This document shows, one piece after another, positions 24,966 through 34,296 of a stretch of DNA of 64,000 nt (position 1 is its first letter; each line of letters opens with the position of its first letter). Below the pieces are notes generated by a model, which was given only the letters and a program-made list of their open reading frames with translations, made no database searches and was not told where the DNA came from. The DNA comes from Methanohalophilus halophilus (GTDB lineage: Archaea; Halobacteriota; Methanosarcinia; Methanosarcinales; Methanosarcinaceae). The stretch covers positions 1,192,057 to 1,256,056 of the forward strand of contig NZ_CP017921.1 of the NCBI RefSeq assembly GCF_001889405.1, written 5' to 3'. Both the position numbers and the translations under genes were made by a program.

Positions 24966-26531
24966 TCATTCACCTCTTACTGCTTTGAGCATGGCAGCCA
25001 TTTTGCGCTCGGTTTCCTCATATTCTTTCGAAGGTACCGAATCTGCAACTATACCGGCACCTGCCTGTATCATTACATGCCCCTCTCTCATAACAACCGT
25101 ACGTATTGCAATTGCGAAGTCTGCATCCCCGTTCCAAGAAAAGTAACCGATTCCTCCTCCGTAGACGCCCCTGCCGACTCCTTCAAGTTGTCTTATGATT
25201 TCCATTGCCCGTATTTTGGGCGCACCGGAAAGGGTTCCTGCAGGAAGAAGTGCCTTGATGGCATCGAACTGGTCACATTCTGGTCTTAACTTACCTTCCA
25301 CCGTGCTTTCGATATGCTGTACATGAGAATAACGTACCACTTTCATAAAATCGGATACTTTTACAGAGCCACCTTCACAAACCATGCGTACATCGTTGCG
25401 GGACAGATCAACAAGCATCACATGTTCTGCCCTTTCTTTTTCGTCATGAAGCATTATTTCGGCATACCTGCAATCCTCAGTTTCATTTTCACCCCTGGGG
25501 CATGTCCCTGCGATAGGATTGGTGATCACTCGCCCATTATCCACAGTCATCAGGGTTTCAGGACTTGCACCCACCACGGCCATATCCTTAAACGAAAGCA
25601 GATACATGTAAGGACTCGGATTAATAGAGCGTAGTTTTCTGTAAAGGTAAAGAGGACTATTGTGGTAGGGTAGCTCATAGCGCCGCGAAAGGACTACCTG
25701 GAAAATATCACCGTCCAGAATATGTTCCTTTGCCTTGCTTACTGCATCTTCATATTCTGCCCGATCCATTGTGCAGGAAATATCCTCATTCTTCGCACTT
25801 CCCGCTGATTCATTTTCCTTGATCAATGATGATCGGTTAAGTACTACCTGCATGCTGCGGGTTTCTTCAAGTACATCATCATAGACCTGTGCTGCATTTG
25901 AAGAACTTGCAAGTGGAGTTTTTACATAATAAATTCTATTTTCCAGATGATCAAAAACAAAGGTACTTGTAGTGAACATAAATTGCATGTCCGGCTCCTT
26001 TGCCCCTGCTGGAATATCCTGTTTTAACCAGCAGTCATAGATAATGTCATATCCCGCATATCCCATTGCACCTCCCAGGAAAGTCTGCCTGTCAAATCTA
26101 TTTGCATTTAGAAGAGGCAGTGACTCATCGGCCACAAATACTTTCCTGAGGGCATCTAACACTTCATATCCTGTTTTTATGATTCCTTCAAAATGACAGG
26201 ATTTGGATTTAAGAGAATCGCAGACATCCCCCACTCTTTTTTCCATCAGATCTGTCAGGGCCGATTCATGTGACATTGTCAGACAAACACGTCTGCCCTT
26301 TACGGAAAGTAAGGCAAGGGGATCTGCACCTACAAAAGAAAAACGTGCGTGCCGGCTCTCTTTTTCCACAGATTCCAGAATATATGAGTAATCAAAATGA
26401 TTCTCCAGAAGAGTATATAGGTCAAGGGGGGAAAGGGAAGTTTTCACCTCGGCTACCAGCTGTACAAGGGCAGAACTATCCTCCTTATTTACAAGTGAAA
26501 TGAACTCATCCCTTCCAATATCAAATTCCAT
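24966..26531 (-). CDS. trpE: Anthranilate synthase component I
   Basis: Makes anthranilate from chorismate. The 521-residue protein has the N-terminal regulatory region with an SYILESVEK segment equivalent to the LLES tryptophan-feedback motif. The catalytic half shows DGDIFQVVLSRR, NPSPYMYLL, GTCPRGENETED, DLSRNDVRMV, LSGAPKIRAMEIIRQLE and GGGIGYFSW. ATG at 26531 shares one base with the trpF stop and has GAGGTG upstream, so translation is coupled. Confidence 0.96.
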   Translation of the reverse strand: MEFDIGRDEFISLVNKEDSSALVQLVAEVKTSLSPLDLYTLLENHFDYSYILESVEKESRHARFSFVGADPLALLSVKGRRVCLTMSHESALTDLMEKRVGDVCDSLKSKSCHFEGIIKTGYEVLDALRKVFVADESLPLLNANRFDRQTFLGGAMGYAGYDIIYDCWLKQDIPAGAKEPDMQFMFTTSTFVFDHLENRIYYVKTPLASSSNAAQVYDDVLEETRSMQVVLNRSSLIKENESAGSAKNEDISCTMDRAEYEDAVSKAKEHILDGDIFQVVLSRRYELPYHNSPLYLYRKLRSINPSPYMYLLSFKDMAVVGASPETLMTVDNGRVITNPIAGTCPRGENETEDCRYAEIMLHDEKERAEHVMLVDLSRNDVRMVCEGGSVKVSDFMKVVRYSHVQHIESTVEGKLRPECDQFDAIKALLPAGTLSGAPKIRAMEIIRQLEGVGRGVYGGGIGYFSWNGDADFAIAIRTVVMREGHVMIQAGAGIVADSVPSKEYEETERKMAAMLKAVRGE

Positions 26532-27190
26532 CAATTACTACACCTCACAGCTCTTATAAAATCACAAACTTGACTGAAATCTTTTTTACCTTTCACTTCA
26601 ACTCCGGAGGAAACATCTACTCCATAAGGGGAGACGATATTCACACATTCACCCACATTTTGTGGATTTAGGCCTCCTGCCACAATCAATGGAACAGGGA
26701 TTTTTTTTGCCACTTCGCCGCTTATTTTCCAGTCATGGGTCAAGCCACTGCCTCCTCCGCTGCTACAGGCAGTATCCAGAATTATGGAATCAATCAGGTT
26801 ACTTTCTGCAAGTTCATTGATGATTTTAATCGTTTCCGGGACTTTTGTTTCATCAGAAATCGAAAATTTCTGTATTATCCGGACATTCATTGCCCGCAGT
26901 GCAGTGAGTAATCCCATGTCAGCAGTTGAATGTACCTGCACCATGTCCGGTCTTGCATTGCTTACAAGTTTCCTGGCATGTGTGATCGACTCTGGCATTA
27001 TTACCATAACCGTAGTGACAAAAGGAGGGGTGGAGTTTATCAGCTCAGTGCTTAATTCCATATCCAGGTTGCGAGGTGTATTCACCGGCACTTCTGTTAT
27101 AAAGCCTACCGCATCAGCACCACATTTTACTGCAATACCTATATCATCCACAGACTTCATTCCGCAGACTTTCACCCTTATTGCAGGTTG
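26531..27190 (-). CDS. trpF: Phosphoribosylanthranilate isomerase
   Basis: A TIM-barrel enzyme of tryptophan synthesis. From ATG 27190 (after GGGGATC) it reads MQPAIRVKVCGMKSVDDIGI, containing the catalytic-Cys motif VKVCGM. Later come ILDTACSSGGGSGLTHDW (general-acid Asp and phosphate loop) and LIVAGGLNPQNV. It overlaps the end of trpD by 47 bases, unusually long but consistent with coupled genes in this operon. 219 residues, normal. Confidence 0.93.
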   Translation of the reverse strand, partial: QPAIRVKVCGMKSVDDIGIAVKCGADAVGFITEVPVNTPRNLDMELSTELINSTPPFVTTVMVIMPESITHARKLVSNARPDMVQVHSTADMGLLTALRAMNVRIIQKFSISDETKVPETIKIINELAESNLIDSIILDTACSSGGGSGLTHDWKISGEVAKKIPVPLIVAGGLNPQNVGECVNIVSPYGVDVSSGVEVKGKKDFSQVCDFIRAVRCSN

Positions 27191-28205
27191 CATTTGATCC
27201 CCTGGAGTTTGTGAAATGGGCAAGTTCTTCGAGCTTTTCAAGAGCTTTGCCATTGTCTATTACCTTTTCAGCAATTCTTGCGGCTTCATTGAGAGACGAT
27301 GCCTTATCTGCAACATAGATAGCAGCGGCAGCGTTAGCCACCACTATATCCCTTTTGGGTCCCTTTTCACCCTGCAGTATATAACGTATGTCCGTTGCAT
27401 TTTCTTCTGGAGTCCCGCCTACAATATCAGGTGCAGATACCCTTTTAAAACCAAGATCTTCAGGTTTAATCTCGTAGGTAGTTATTACTCCGTCCTTTAG
27501 TTCTGCTACATAGGTTTCCGAGAGGGTGGATATTTCATCCATCCCGTCACCATGGACCACCAGTACTCTTTCTTTGCCAAGTTTCCTGAGGACCTGCGCA
27601 AAGGGTTTGCAGAGGGCTTTATCGTATACACCAACTACCTGCCTGGAAGCAAGTGTCGGATTTGAGAGAGGGCCTAGGAGATTAAAGATTGACCGGAATC
27701 CAAGTTCTTTCCTGATTGGAGCAACCCTCTTCATGGCAGGATGGAAATATGGGGCAAAGAGAAAACCGATTCCTACGGACTCCATACATTTTTTCACTTC
27801 TGCCGGAGAACAGTTCAGGTCAACACCGAGAGATTCAAGCACATCGGCACTTCCCGAAAGAGACGTCACTGCACGATTCCCATGTTTAGCGATTGGTACA
27901 CCGGCAGCTGCAGCTATAATGGCTGCGGATGTGGAAATGTTGATTGTGTTATGGCGGTCTCCCCCCGTCCCAACAATATCTACAAGTGGTCCGGCAATTG
28001 CAGGTTTTATTATGACAGCTTCATCAAGCATTCCTTCTACAAAACCACTTATTTCTTCCACTCTTTCCCCTTTGACGCTCAAAGCTCCAAGAAAAGCTCC
28101 TATCTGGGCATCCGTTGCCTCATGTAGGATATATTTCAGAGTTTTCTTTGCTTCAGTAGCAGTCAGGTCTTCTCCGTTTACTATTTTTTGCAGGCACCGT
28201 TGCAT
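27144..28205 (-). CDS. trpD: Anthranilate phosphoribosyltransferase
   Basis: Transfers phosphoribose to anthranilate. The 353-residue product from ATG 28205 (GGTGATT upstream) shows DIVGTGGDRHNTINIST (the GTGGD phosphoribosyl motif), KHGNRAVTSLSGSADVLESL and FRSIFNLLGPLSNP. It is the first gene of a trpD-F-E-G operon; trpC, trpB and trpA are not in this window. Upstream are three TGTACA-like boxes at 10-bp intervals next to the TATA element, indicating tryptophan-dependent repression. Confidence 0.95.
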   Translation of the reverse strand: MQRCLQKIVNGEDLTATEAKKTLKYILHEATDAQIGAFLGALSVKGERVEEISGFVEGMLDEAVIIKPAIAGPLVDIVGTGGDRHNTINISTSAAIIAAAAGVPIAKHGNRAVTSLSGSADVLESLGVDLNCSPAEVKKCMESVGIGFLFAPYFHPAMKRVAPIRKELGFRSIFNLLGPLSNPTLASRQVVGVYDKALCKPFAQVLRKLGKERVLVVHGDGMDEISTLSETYVAELKDGVITTYEIKPEDLGFKRVSAPDIVGGTPEENATDIRYILQGEKGPKRDIVVANAAAAIYVADKASSLNEAARIAEKVIDNGKALEKLEELAHFTNSRGSNATCNKGESLRNEVCG

Positions 28206-28223
28206 ATAATCACCAAACATCAA

Positions 28224-28249
28224 TGTACTAAGTTGTACAATTATGTACA
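28224..28249 (-). promoter_or_regulatory. Three TGTACA-type TRP boxes at the trpD promoter
   Basis: TGTACT 28224-28229, TGTACA 28234-28239 and TGTACA 28244-28249 are spaced exactly 10 bp, one helical turn. TGTACA is the known TRP-box of the TrpY repressor in Methanothermobacter. A TATA-like ATTTTTATAC on the minus strand (28261-28270) places transcription start within the boxes, so a bound repressor would block initiation. That a TrpY-like protein acts here is inferred. Confidence 0.7.
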
Positions 28250-28339
28250 GGTATTTCATAGTATAAAAATATGCCTCTCATAATGCAACACCCAAAATAA
28301 AAATACAATAAAACGAATAATACACAGAGGAGCAATTAA

Positions 28340-29407
28340 GTGAGAGATTACAATTCTGAATTGTCCATAAAGGCAGGGATGGGCCCCGGCACATTGGTCC
28401 ATGTTGGGGATAAAAAGGTGAAAGAACCTATACTGACATTGATAGAGTACAATGAAGAATATCTGGAAGTACATGTCAATCAGGACATCGACATAATTAA
28501 AAATCTGGAATTTGCAGAAGACAGGAAAATATGGATCAATGTAGATGGTCTGCACCAAACAGAATTAATTGAAAGTCTTGGAGAGGTATTTGGGGTTCAC
28601 CCCCTTGTGCTGGAAGATATCCTGAATACCACCCAGCGGCCCAAAACCGAATCCTATGAAGATTATATCTATGTTACAATTCGAACTCTGTTTTACGAAC
28701 GTCTGGAAAATGCAGTCGACTCAGACCAGATAAGCATAATACTGGGAAATAATTTCATTCTCTCATTTCAGGAAATGAGGACTGATTTATTCAAGAAGAT
28801 CAGCCAGAGAATGGAAAGACCTGCAGGCAACATTCGCAAAAAGGGAGTAGATTATCTTACCTATTCCCTCATAGACTCTATTGTGGATAATTATTACCTG
28901 CTTCTGGAAGATATCGGAGAAGAAATTGAGAGGCTGGAAGATGAATTGATAAAAGAGCCAGATCCTGCCACCTTACAAAGCATCCATGAGCTAAAAAGGG
29001 AAATGATCATTTTACGCAGGTCCCTCTGGCCACTCAGGGAAACAATTGCATCTCTGCAACGTGATGAATCCGGTTTAATCAAGGAAAGTACTGGCATATA
29101 TTTGCGTGACCTTTATGACCACTCTATACAGGTAATCGAAGCCGTGGAAACTTACAGGGAAATGTTATCCGGCATGCTGGACCTTTATATTTCAACGGTC
29201 AGTAACCGGATGAATGAAGTGATGAAATTACTGACAATCATTGCTACCATCTTTATCCCTCTTACTTTTATTGCAGGTATTTACGGAATGAACTTCGATT
29301 ACATGCCCGAATTGAAATGGGAATGGGGTTATCCTGCAGTTATGATTTTTATGACCACAATATCTGTGATTATGCTGTATTATTTCAAAAAAAAGACCTG
29401 GCTGTAA
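28340..29407 (+). CDS. corA: CorA-type magnesium/divalent-cation channel
   Basis: A homopentameric Mg2+ (or Co2+/Ni2+) channel. The 355 residues begin at GTG 28340 after AGAGGAG. A large cytoplasmic N-terminal alpha/beta and long-helix domain (about 1-290) precedes two C-terminal membrane helices. The selectivity signature GMN appears in IYGMNFDYMPELKW at the pore mouth. The usual LEDILNTTQRPK segment is present. Cobalt import would suit the nearby corrinoid genes, but the substrate cannot be read from sequence. It is divergent from trpD. Confidence 0.92.
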   Translation: MRDYNSELSIKAGMGPGTLVHVGDKKVKEPILTLIEYNEEYLEVHVNQDIDIIKNLEFAEDRKIWINVDGLHQTELIESLGEVFGVHPLVLEDILNTTQRPKTESYEDYIYVTIRTLFYERLENAVDSDQISIILGNNFILSFQEMRTDLFKKISQRMERPAGNIRKKGVDYLTYSLIDSIVDNYYLLLEDIGEEIERLEDELIKEPDPATLQSIHELKREMIILRRSLWPLRETIASLQRDESGLIKESTGIYLRDLYDHSIQVIEAVETYREMLSGMLDLYISTVSNRMNEVMKLLTIIATIFIPLTFIAGIYGMNFDYMPELKWEWGYPAVMIFMTTISVIMLYYFKKKTWL

Positions 29408-29530
29408 AATTTTTGGAAAATCTGGGTATAACTATGAACGTCAAATAACATTAAATAGAACATATAGGAATATATATCAAATAAAAAACATTGGAAATAT
29501 TTTATTGCTTGTGTAGAAGGGGTATTTCAC

Positions 29531-31801
29531 ATAAAGTGGGAAAACATAAATCTTGAAACCAAACTGATATTTCTGATTACAGTCGGAACTATAATTGTTT
29601 TACTGGGTGCCACGCTGGCTATCACTTCCACTGTTACGGATCAGGAAAGGGAACTTGCATACGACAAATCGGTCAAGACTGCAGAAACTTATGCCAGTCA
29701 GTTCAATACGGATATGCAATCAAGTATGTCCATTGCGCGTACCCTTGTAAGCAGCATGGAAAAATACGATACAAGGAATCGGACTGAAGCCAATGCTATG
29801 CTGGAACAAATACTGCGGGACCATCCAGATTTGATAGGTACCTACGTCTGTTTTGAACCAAATGCCTTCGACGGAATGGATGCAACATATATAAACACAA
29901 CCGGCCACGATGAAACCGGACGCTTTATTCCGTACTGGAATACAATTGGGGGCGAGGTGAAACTCGATCCACTTATAGATTACCAGACTTCCTCCTACTA
30001 CCAGTTGCCCAAAAGACTGAAAAGAGATGTAGTTACCGAACCCTACCTGTATGAAGGGGCACTGATTGTCAGTTTAGTCTCACCAATAATGAAAAAAGGA
30101 AACTTTCAGGGAATTGGTGGAGTGGACATATCTTTGAATTATATTGATAGTATTGTCAGTGATATAGAAATATTCAATACCGGTTATGCTGCCGTGGTGA
30201 GCAGGACAGGAATCCTGATGTCCCATCCCACCGAAAAGGAATGGATTGGCCACAAATCATTGAACTCGTTTGACATACCAAACATACAGAAATTGAAAGT
30301 CGACATATATAATGGAAGAAGCGGCCATATCGAGACCCTTGACCCGATTACCGGAAAAGAAGTAATTATGTTCTATGAACCTGTAGAGACAGGCAAATTC
30401 TCATTTGTGCTGGTTGTCCCTAAAGAAGAAATGCTTGCAGGAATAACTACACTCCAAAAACAACTTGCAGGTATTTCCTTTGTAGCAATCTGTTTCATGG
30501 GAGGAGGGGCATTATTAATAGCCCGCTCCATAACAAAGCCAATAAAACGAATAGTTGGCAATTTCAATAAGATATCGGATGAAGCAATCGAAGGGAAACT
30601 GGATACACGGGCAAATACCGATGTAGACATTGATTTCCGGAAAATTCCGGAAGGGTTAAACAGCATACTTGATGCCCTTGAAGAATCAAATGCTTCGATC
30701 CAGGAAATGAAGACAGTTATAGACAGCAGCCCGGCTATTGTTTTCAAATGGAAAGCTACACCCAGCTGGCCGGTAGAGCTTGTATCCAATAACATCAATT
30801 TGCTGGGATATTCAGCAGAAGAATTTAATTCAGGGTATCTATGGTATGGTGACATTGTACACCCGGAAGATCTCGGTAGAGTTCAGAAAAATCTGGATAA
30901 ACAGATGGCAGAAGGACAGAATGATTTCACACAGGAGTACAGGATAATCACCAAATCCGGGCAGGTCAGGTGGGTTGATGAAAGAACACTCATTAAGAGA
31001 GACACAAAAGGTAACATAAAATATCTGCAGGGAATCGTTCTTGACATCACTGAAAAGAAGGAAGCTGAAAAAGCAATTATGGAAGCAAAAATGATGGCAG
31101 AAGTGGCAAACCATACCAAAAGCCAGTTTCTGGCGAATATGAGCCATGAATTGCGCACACCATTAAATTCTATAATAGGTTTTTCAGATGTGCTGCTGGA
31201 GGAGGCTTTCGGGAAACTAAATGAAAAGCAAAAGAAATATGCTCATAACATAAACACTAGTGGGCAGCATCTTCTTGAAATCATCAATGATATACTGGAC
31301 CTTTCCAAAATTGAAGCTGGAAAAATGGAATTAAAACCTGAACAATTCGGACTCGAAGAAATAATTTCCGAATTGAAAAATACACTGGAACCCCTTGTCA
31401 AAAAGAAACAACTAATTTTGGATGTAGATACCAATCTGGAATATCCTGTTTATGCGGACAAGCTGAAGATCAAACAGGTGCTATATAATTTACTTAGCAA
31501 TGCAATCAAGTTTACACCTGAAAAAGGAAAGATTACAATTGATATTGATTACGGAGGTGAAGAAATTACTATTAGTGTGTCTGATAGTGGGATTGGTGTT
31601 TCTCCAGAAGAACAGGACAAACTTTTCAAACCTTTCAGACAACTTGATTCTGATTCCAACCGGCAATATCAGGGCACGGGTCTGGGATTGGCTCTGGTAA
31701 GGAATATTATAGAGATGCACGGTGGTCAGATATGGGTTGAAAGTGAAGCCGGAAAGGGAAGCACCTTCAAGTTTACCCTTCCCCGGCAAAATGACATTTA
31801 A
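29531..31801 (+). CDS. Sensor histidine kinase (Cache-HAMP-PAS-HisKA-HATPase), probable ATA start
   Basis: Membrane sensor kinase. The first in-frame ATG (29714) lies inside the extracellular sensor and would remove the first helix. Upstream there is no ATG, GTG or TTG before TAG 29465. ATA at 29531 follows GAAGGGG by eight bases and restores [20 protein letters not shown], giving about 756 residues. Order: TM1 (about 14-36), Cache-type extracellular domain (about 40-300), TM2 (about 313-335), HAMP, PAS (about 395-510), HisKA with [20 protein letters not shown], and HATPase with [21 protein letters not shown] and [10 protein letters not shown]. The signal is unknown. Likely partners are the single receiver protein at 32906 or the FilR1 regulator at 33334. 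Confidence 0.85.
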   Translation: MKWENINLETKLIFLITVGTIIVLLGATLAITSTVTDQERELAYDKSVKTAETYASQFNTDMQSSMSIARTLVSSMEKYDTRNRTEANAMLEQILRDHPDLIGTYVCFEPNAFDGMDATYINTTGHDETGRFIPYWNTIGGEVKLDPLIDYQTSSYYQLPKRLKRDVVTEPYLYEGALIVSLVSPIMKKGNFQGIGGVDISLNYIDSIVSDIEIFNTGYAAVVSRTGILMSHPTEKEWIGHKSLNSFDIPNIQKLKVDIYNGRSGHIETLDPITGKEVIMFYEPVETGKFSFVLVVPKEEMLAGITTLQKQLAGISFVAICFMGGGALLIARSITKPIKRIVGNFNKISDEAIEGKLDTRANTDVDIDFRKIPEGLNSILDALEESNASIQEMKTVIDSSPAIVFKWKATPSWPVELVSNNINLLGYSAEEFNSGYLWYGDIVHPEDLGRVQKNLDKQMAEGQNDFTQEYRIITKSGQVRWVDERTLIKRDTKGNIKYLQGIVLDITEKKEAEKAIMEAKMMAEVANHTKSQFLANMSHELRTPLNSIIGFSDVLLEEAFGKLNEKQKKYAHNINTSGQHLLEIINDILDLSKIEAGKMELKPEQFGLEEIISELKNTLEPLVKKKQLILDVDTNLEYPVYADKLKIKQVLYNLLSNAIKFTPEKGKITIDIDYGGEEITISVSDSGIGVSPEEQDKLFKPFRQLDSDSNRQYQGTGLGLALVRNIIEMHGGQIWVESEAGKGSTFKFTLPRQNDI

Positions 31802-32712
31802 GCGGCTAAACCTATACCCGTAGCAACTATCAACAGCCCACCCAGTATTATAAACTGGCCATCTGCCATTAGGTCACACAGTGAATTGTTTCCTGCAATC
31901 CTCCCAAAGAAAATAACATAGCAGAGTGCATAAATAACTCCTGCTGTTAGCACTAACAAAGATGCAATACCCAACTGTTGTATACCGGTATTTATCATGA
32001 AATAACCTGCTATAAGTGTCAGGCAGATTAATAGTATGCGGGTTTTTTCTGCACCAAGCAGCACTGGTATGGTGTCAATTCCTGAAATACTGTCACCTTC
32101 GATATCTCTCATATCAAAAATTACAGTATTGACAAATACCAAGGAGAAAAAGTAAATAAACGTTACAAATACCAGATCTCCCATTGCTTGTCCATATACC
32201 AATGAAGGAAGAAAGGCAGGAGTTGATGCCCATGCAGTTGCGATAACCAGATTTTTTACAGATGGGATTTCCTTAAGCCTACGATAACGAAAACCTGAAG
32301 GAAGCCATGCAAAACTGTAAAGCAAGCCACTGATAAGAGGTATAGCAGTGACAAGAAGAGCTTTTAATCCGTAGGGATAAGCAAGCATGAAAGCAAAAAT
32401 ATAAGCAAGAATTGAAGATAGGAACAAGAACTTTTCATATTTCTTGGTAAACGAATAACGTTCCGAGTGATTTATGGAATCTTCATCTTCGTCTGCTTTA
32501 CGATCAATATTATAGACAGAATATGTGACAAGGAACATTATAGCCATCGTCTGCCAGGAGAGGACAAGACCCTGTAACTGACAGGCCATATATGCCATTA
32601 CAGCTCCGGCTATCGAAAGATAAACCGAACTGTAGGTCAGGAAATCAAGAATTCTTTTGACAACTGTACTATCTAGATTCACTCTGTATGCAAGAGACTT
32701 ATATTCACCCAT
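31798..32712 (-). CDS. UbiA-family prenyltransferase
   Basis: An intramembrane aromatic or isoprenoid prenyltransferase with about eight helices and 304 residues. Both Asp-rich Mg-diphosphate motifs are visible: [11 protein letters not shown] (about 69-79) and [15 protein letters not shown] (about 200-214). Its substrate is not determinable; methanophenazine assembly or lipid synthesis would be plausible in this group (inference). It converges on the kinase gene with a four-base overlap. No clear Shine-Dalgarno precedes ATG 32712. Confidence 0.8.
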   Translation of the reverse strand: MGEYKSLAYRVNLDSTVVKRILDFLTYSSVYLSIAGAVMAYMACQLQGLVLSWQTMAIMFLVTYSVYNIDRKADEDEDSINHSERYSFTKKYEKFLFLSSILAYIFAFMLAYPYGLKALLVTAIPLISGLLYSFAWLPSGFRYRRLKEIPSVKNLVIATAWASTPAFLPSLVYGQAMGDLVFVTFIYFFSLVFVNTVIFDMRDIEGDSISGIDTIPVLLGAEKTRILLICLTLIAGYFMINTGIQQLGIASLLVLTAGVIYALCYVIFFGRIAGNNSLCDLMADGQFIILGGLLIVATGIGLAA

Positions 32713-32905
32713 GCATGCAATGTTTATGATAGGGGTAAACGTTAGTTGCGGTTCTTAATATTAATCGATCTGGTTAATCTTAGTCATAATAATATATGTA
32801 TAGTTTTCATCTTATATTGTATCTCATAGGTCAAAGTTCATCCGGGAGATTTACATAATGTAGACTTCCGGAGGTTCCTTCAAAAACGACAGGTGTGTAA
32901 AAAAC

Positions 32906-33328
32906 ATGCTAAAAGAAGATCCCAGAATTTTGATAATCGATGACGAACCCGACATAATCGAATTGCTGGAAATTTTTCTTGAAAACTTCAAGACAATGTC
33001 ATCCCTTTCTCCATTAGAGGGACTTGAGATCGCAAAAACTGAACATCCTGATCTAATTATACTTGACGTTATGATGCCTCAGATGAATGGTTATGAGTTA
33101 TGCAGGGAGATTAAGCAGAATTCCTCTACACAAAACATTCCGGTTTTTATGTACTCAGCTCTTTCTGATAGTTCTGATATTAAAAAAGGACTACAGGCCG
33201 GTGCAGATGAGTACCTGAAGAAACCAATCCATCCCTGTGAACTTGAAACAAAGGTGCAGGAGACTCTGCTAAAAAAAAAAGTATTTGAATGCAGGGGTCC
33301 TACCAACAAGCCTGTACTACAAAGTTAA
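32906..33328 (+). CDS. Single-domain response regulator receiver
   Basis: A 140-residue CheY-like receiver without output domain. Phosphorylation-site features are complete: acidic pair in LIIDDEPDI, the phospho-acceptor Asp in LIILDVMMPQMNG, Ser in FMYSALSD and Lys in EYLKKPIHP. It probably passes phosphate from the nearby sensor kinase to a downstream partner, or acts by protein contact. AGGTGTG lies upstream of the ATG. It converges with the FilR1-type regulator. Confidence 0.9.
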   Translation: MLKEDPRILIIDDEPDIIELLEIFLENFKTMSSLSPLEGLEIAKTEHPDLIILDVMMPQMNGYELCREIKQNSSTQNIPVFMYSALSDSSDIKKGLQAGADEYLKKPIHPCELETKVQETLLKKKVFECRGPTNKPVLQS

Positions 33329-33333
33329 TACAG

Positions 33334-34149
33334 TTAGATCAAATCCAATTCCACTGCGTCCTGCACATAGTACTCAAACATTTTTTCACCCCATTTGATG
33401 GCAGTTTCATCATAACTGAAAAGGTCTGTTGTAGTATCATATGTAACTCCATCACTCTTGTACAAACCAAGAGAAAGACATTTATCAGTGACAGTAAACC
33501 CTAGATTTATATCATTATCGACCATGAATACCTGAAAATTGGGCAATTTCTGAAGTTGGTGAATTTCCTCAATGTATGGTTGTTGTCTTAATTCCTCAAC
33601 TACACTTTTTGTGACTATTAATTTTACAGGGATGCCTTCCTGAATCCTGTCTCCAAGTATATCAGCATGTCCGGAACTCATAATCGCAGTTATTCCATAT
33701 ATATGGCATGCTTTTTTGATCATATCCAGAAAGTGGTGGTACACATTAAAAATTTCCACATTAGTATCACTGATGATCTCCGAATTATAAAGACTACCTA
33801 TGGACTCGAGTAAGGGTTGTGGTATAGCCTCCATGTAATGGGACTGCCAGAATTCTTTATGTTCCAATACAGTACCCATGGTCATGACAGAATCTGCAAT
33901 TTTGGAGGCTACAATTTTTCCTAGGGGTGTTAGCCTGTATTCATGTTCCACACTTTCGATCAACTTTTTCGATTCAAGAATCCTTATCTTTGGAAGCAGG
34001 GCCTGTGAAGTACTTCCTGTCACTTCACGTAGTCTTGCCAGTGTGTTATTGTCTTCATAGAGCGACAAAAGCATCTGTGCCTGCAATCTTGACCTATAAA
34101 TAGCCTGCACGTCCTTTTGTACATCCTCATATATGTCCAGTATATCCAT
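33334..34149 (-). CDS. Winged-helix regulator with FilR1 (DUF1724) domain
   Basis: A 271-residue transcriptional regulator of a family expanded in Methanosarcinales, including the methanol-specific Msr regulators and FilR of Methanothrix. An N-terminal ArsR-like winged helix (about 15-85: RLREVTGSTSQALLPKIRIL, then KLIESVEHEYRLTPLGKIVA) is followed by the FilR1 ligand or response domain (about 120-260). The partner kinase FilI in Methanothrix is a membrane histidine kinase, and the kinase and receiver genes lie nearby here, so a related signalling route is plausible. Target genes unknown. Confidence 0.82.
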   Translation of the reverse strand: MDILDIYEDVQKDVQAIYRSRLQAQMLLSLYEDNNTLARLREVTGSTSQALLPKIRILESKKLIESVEHEYRLTPLGKIVASKIADSVMTMGTVLEHKEFWQSHYMEAIPQPLLESIGSLYNSEIISDTNVEIFNVYHHFLDMIKKACHIYGITAIMSSGHADILGDRIQEGIPVKLIVTKSVVEELRQQPYIEEIHQLQKLPNFQVFMVDNDINLGFTVTDKCLSLGLYKSDGVTYDTTTDLFSYDETAIKWGEKMFEYYVQDAVELDLI

Positions 34150-34216
34150 CCGATCTCACTCTCTTAGGAAGAAAGTGGTATTTAATCTATTTAATAATTT
34201 CATATTAGATAATTTT

Positions 34217-34292
34217 GGATATTGCAGCCGCTTTTCATGGACAAATCCAAAAAAAAAGAAAATGGCAAACCAAAAGCGGTCTTTGTATATCC
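34217..34292 (-). terminator. Inverted repeat with internal T-tract after cbiP
   Basis: GGATAT 34217-34222 pairs with ATATCC 34287-34292, and CCGCTTTT 34228-34235 pairs with AAAAGCGG 34272-34279. On the minus strand the loop contains a run of nine T residues. It starts just after the cbiP stop and probably ends that transcript, with the helices forming a stable 3' end. Weak evidence beyond the pairing and T-run. Confidence 0.4.
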
Positions 34293-34296
34293 ACAT

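Noticed and set aside
27526-28209. 227-residue plus-strand open frame
   Set aside because: Antisense to trpD with all its conserved motifs; low-complexity Ser/Pro-rich product typical of a shadow frame.
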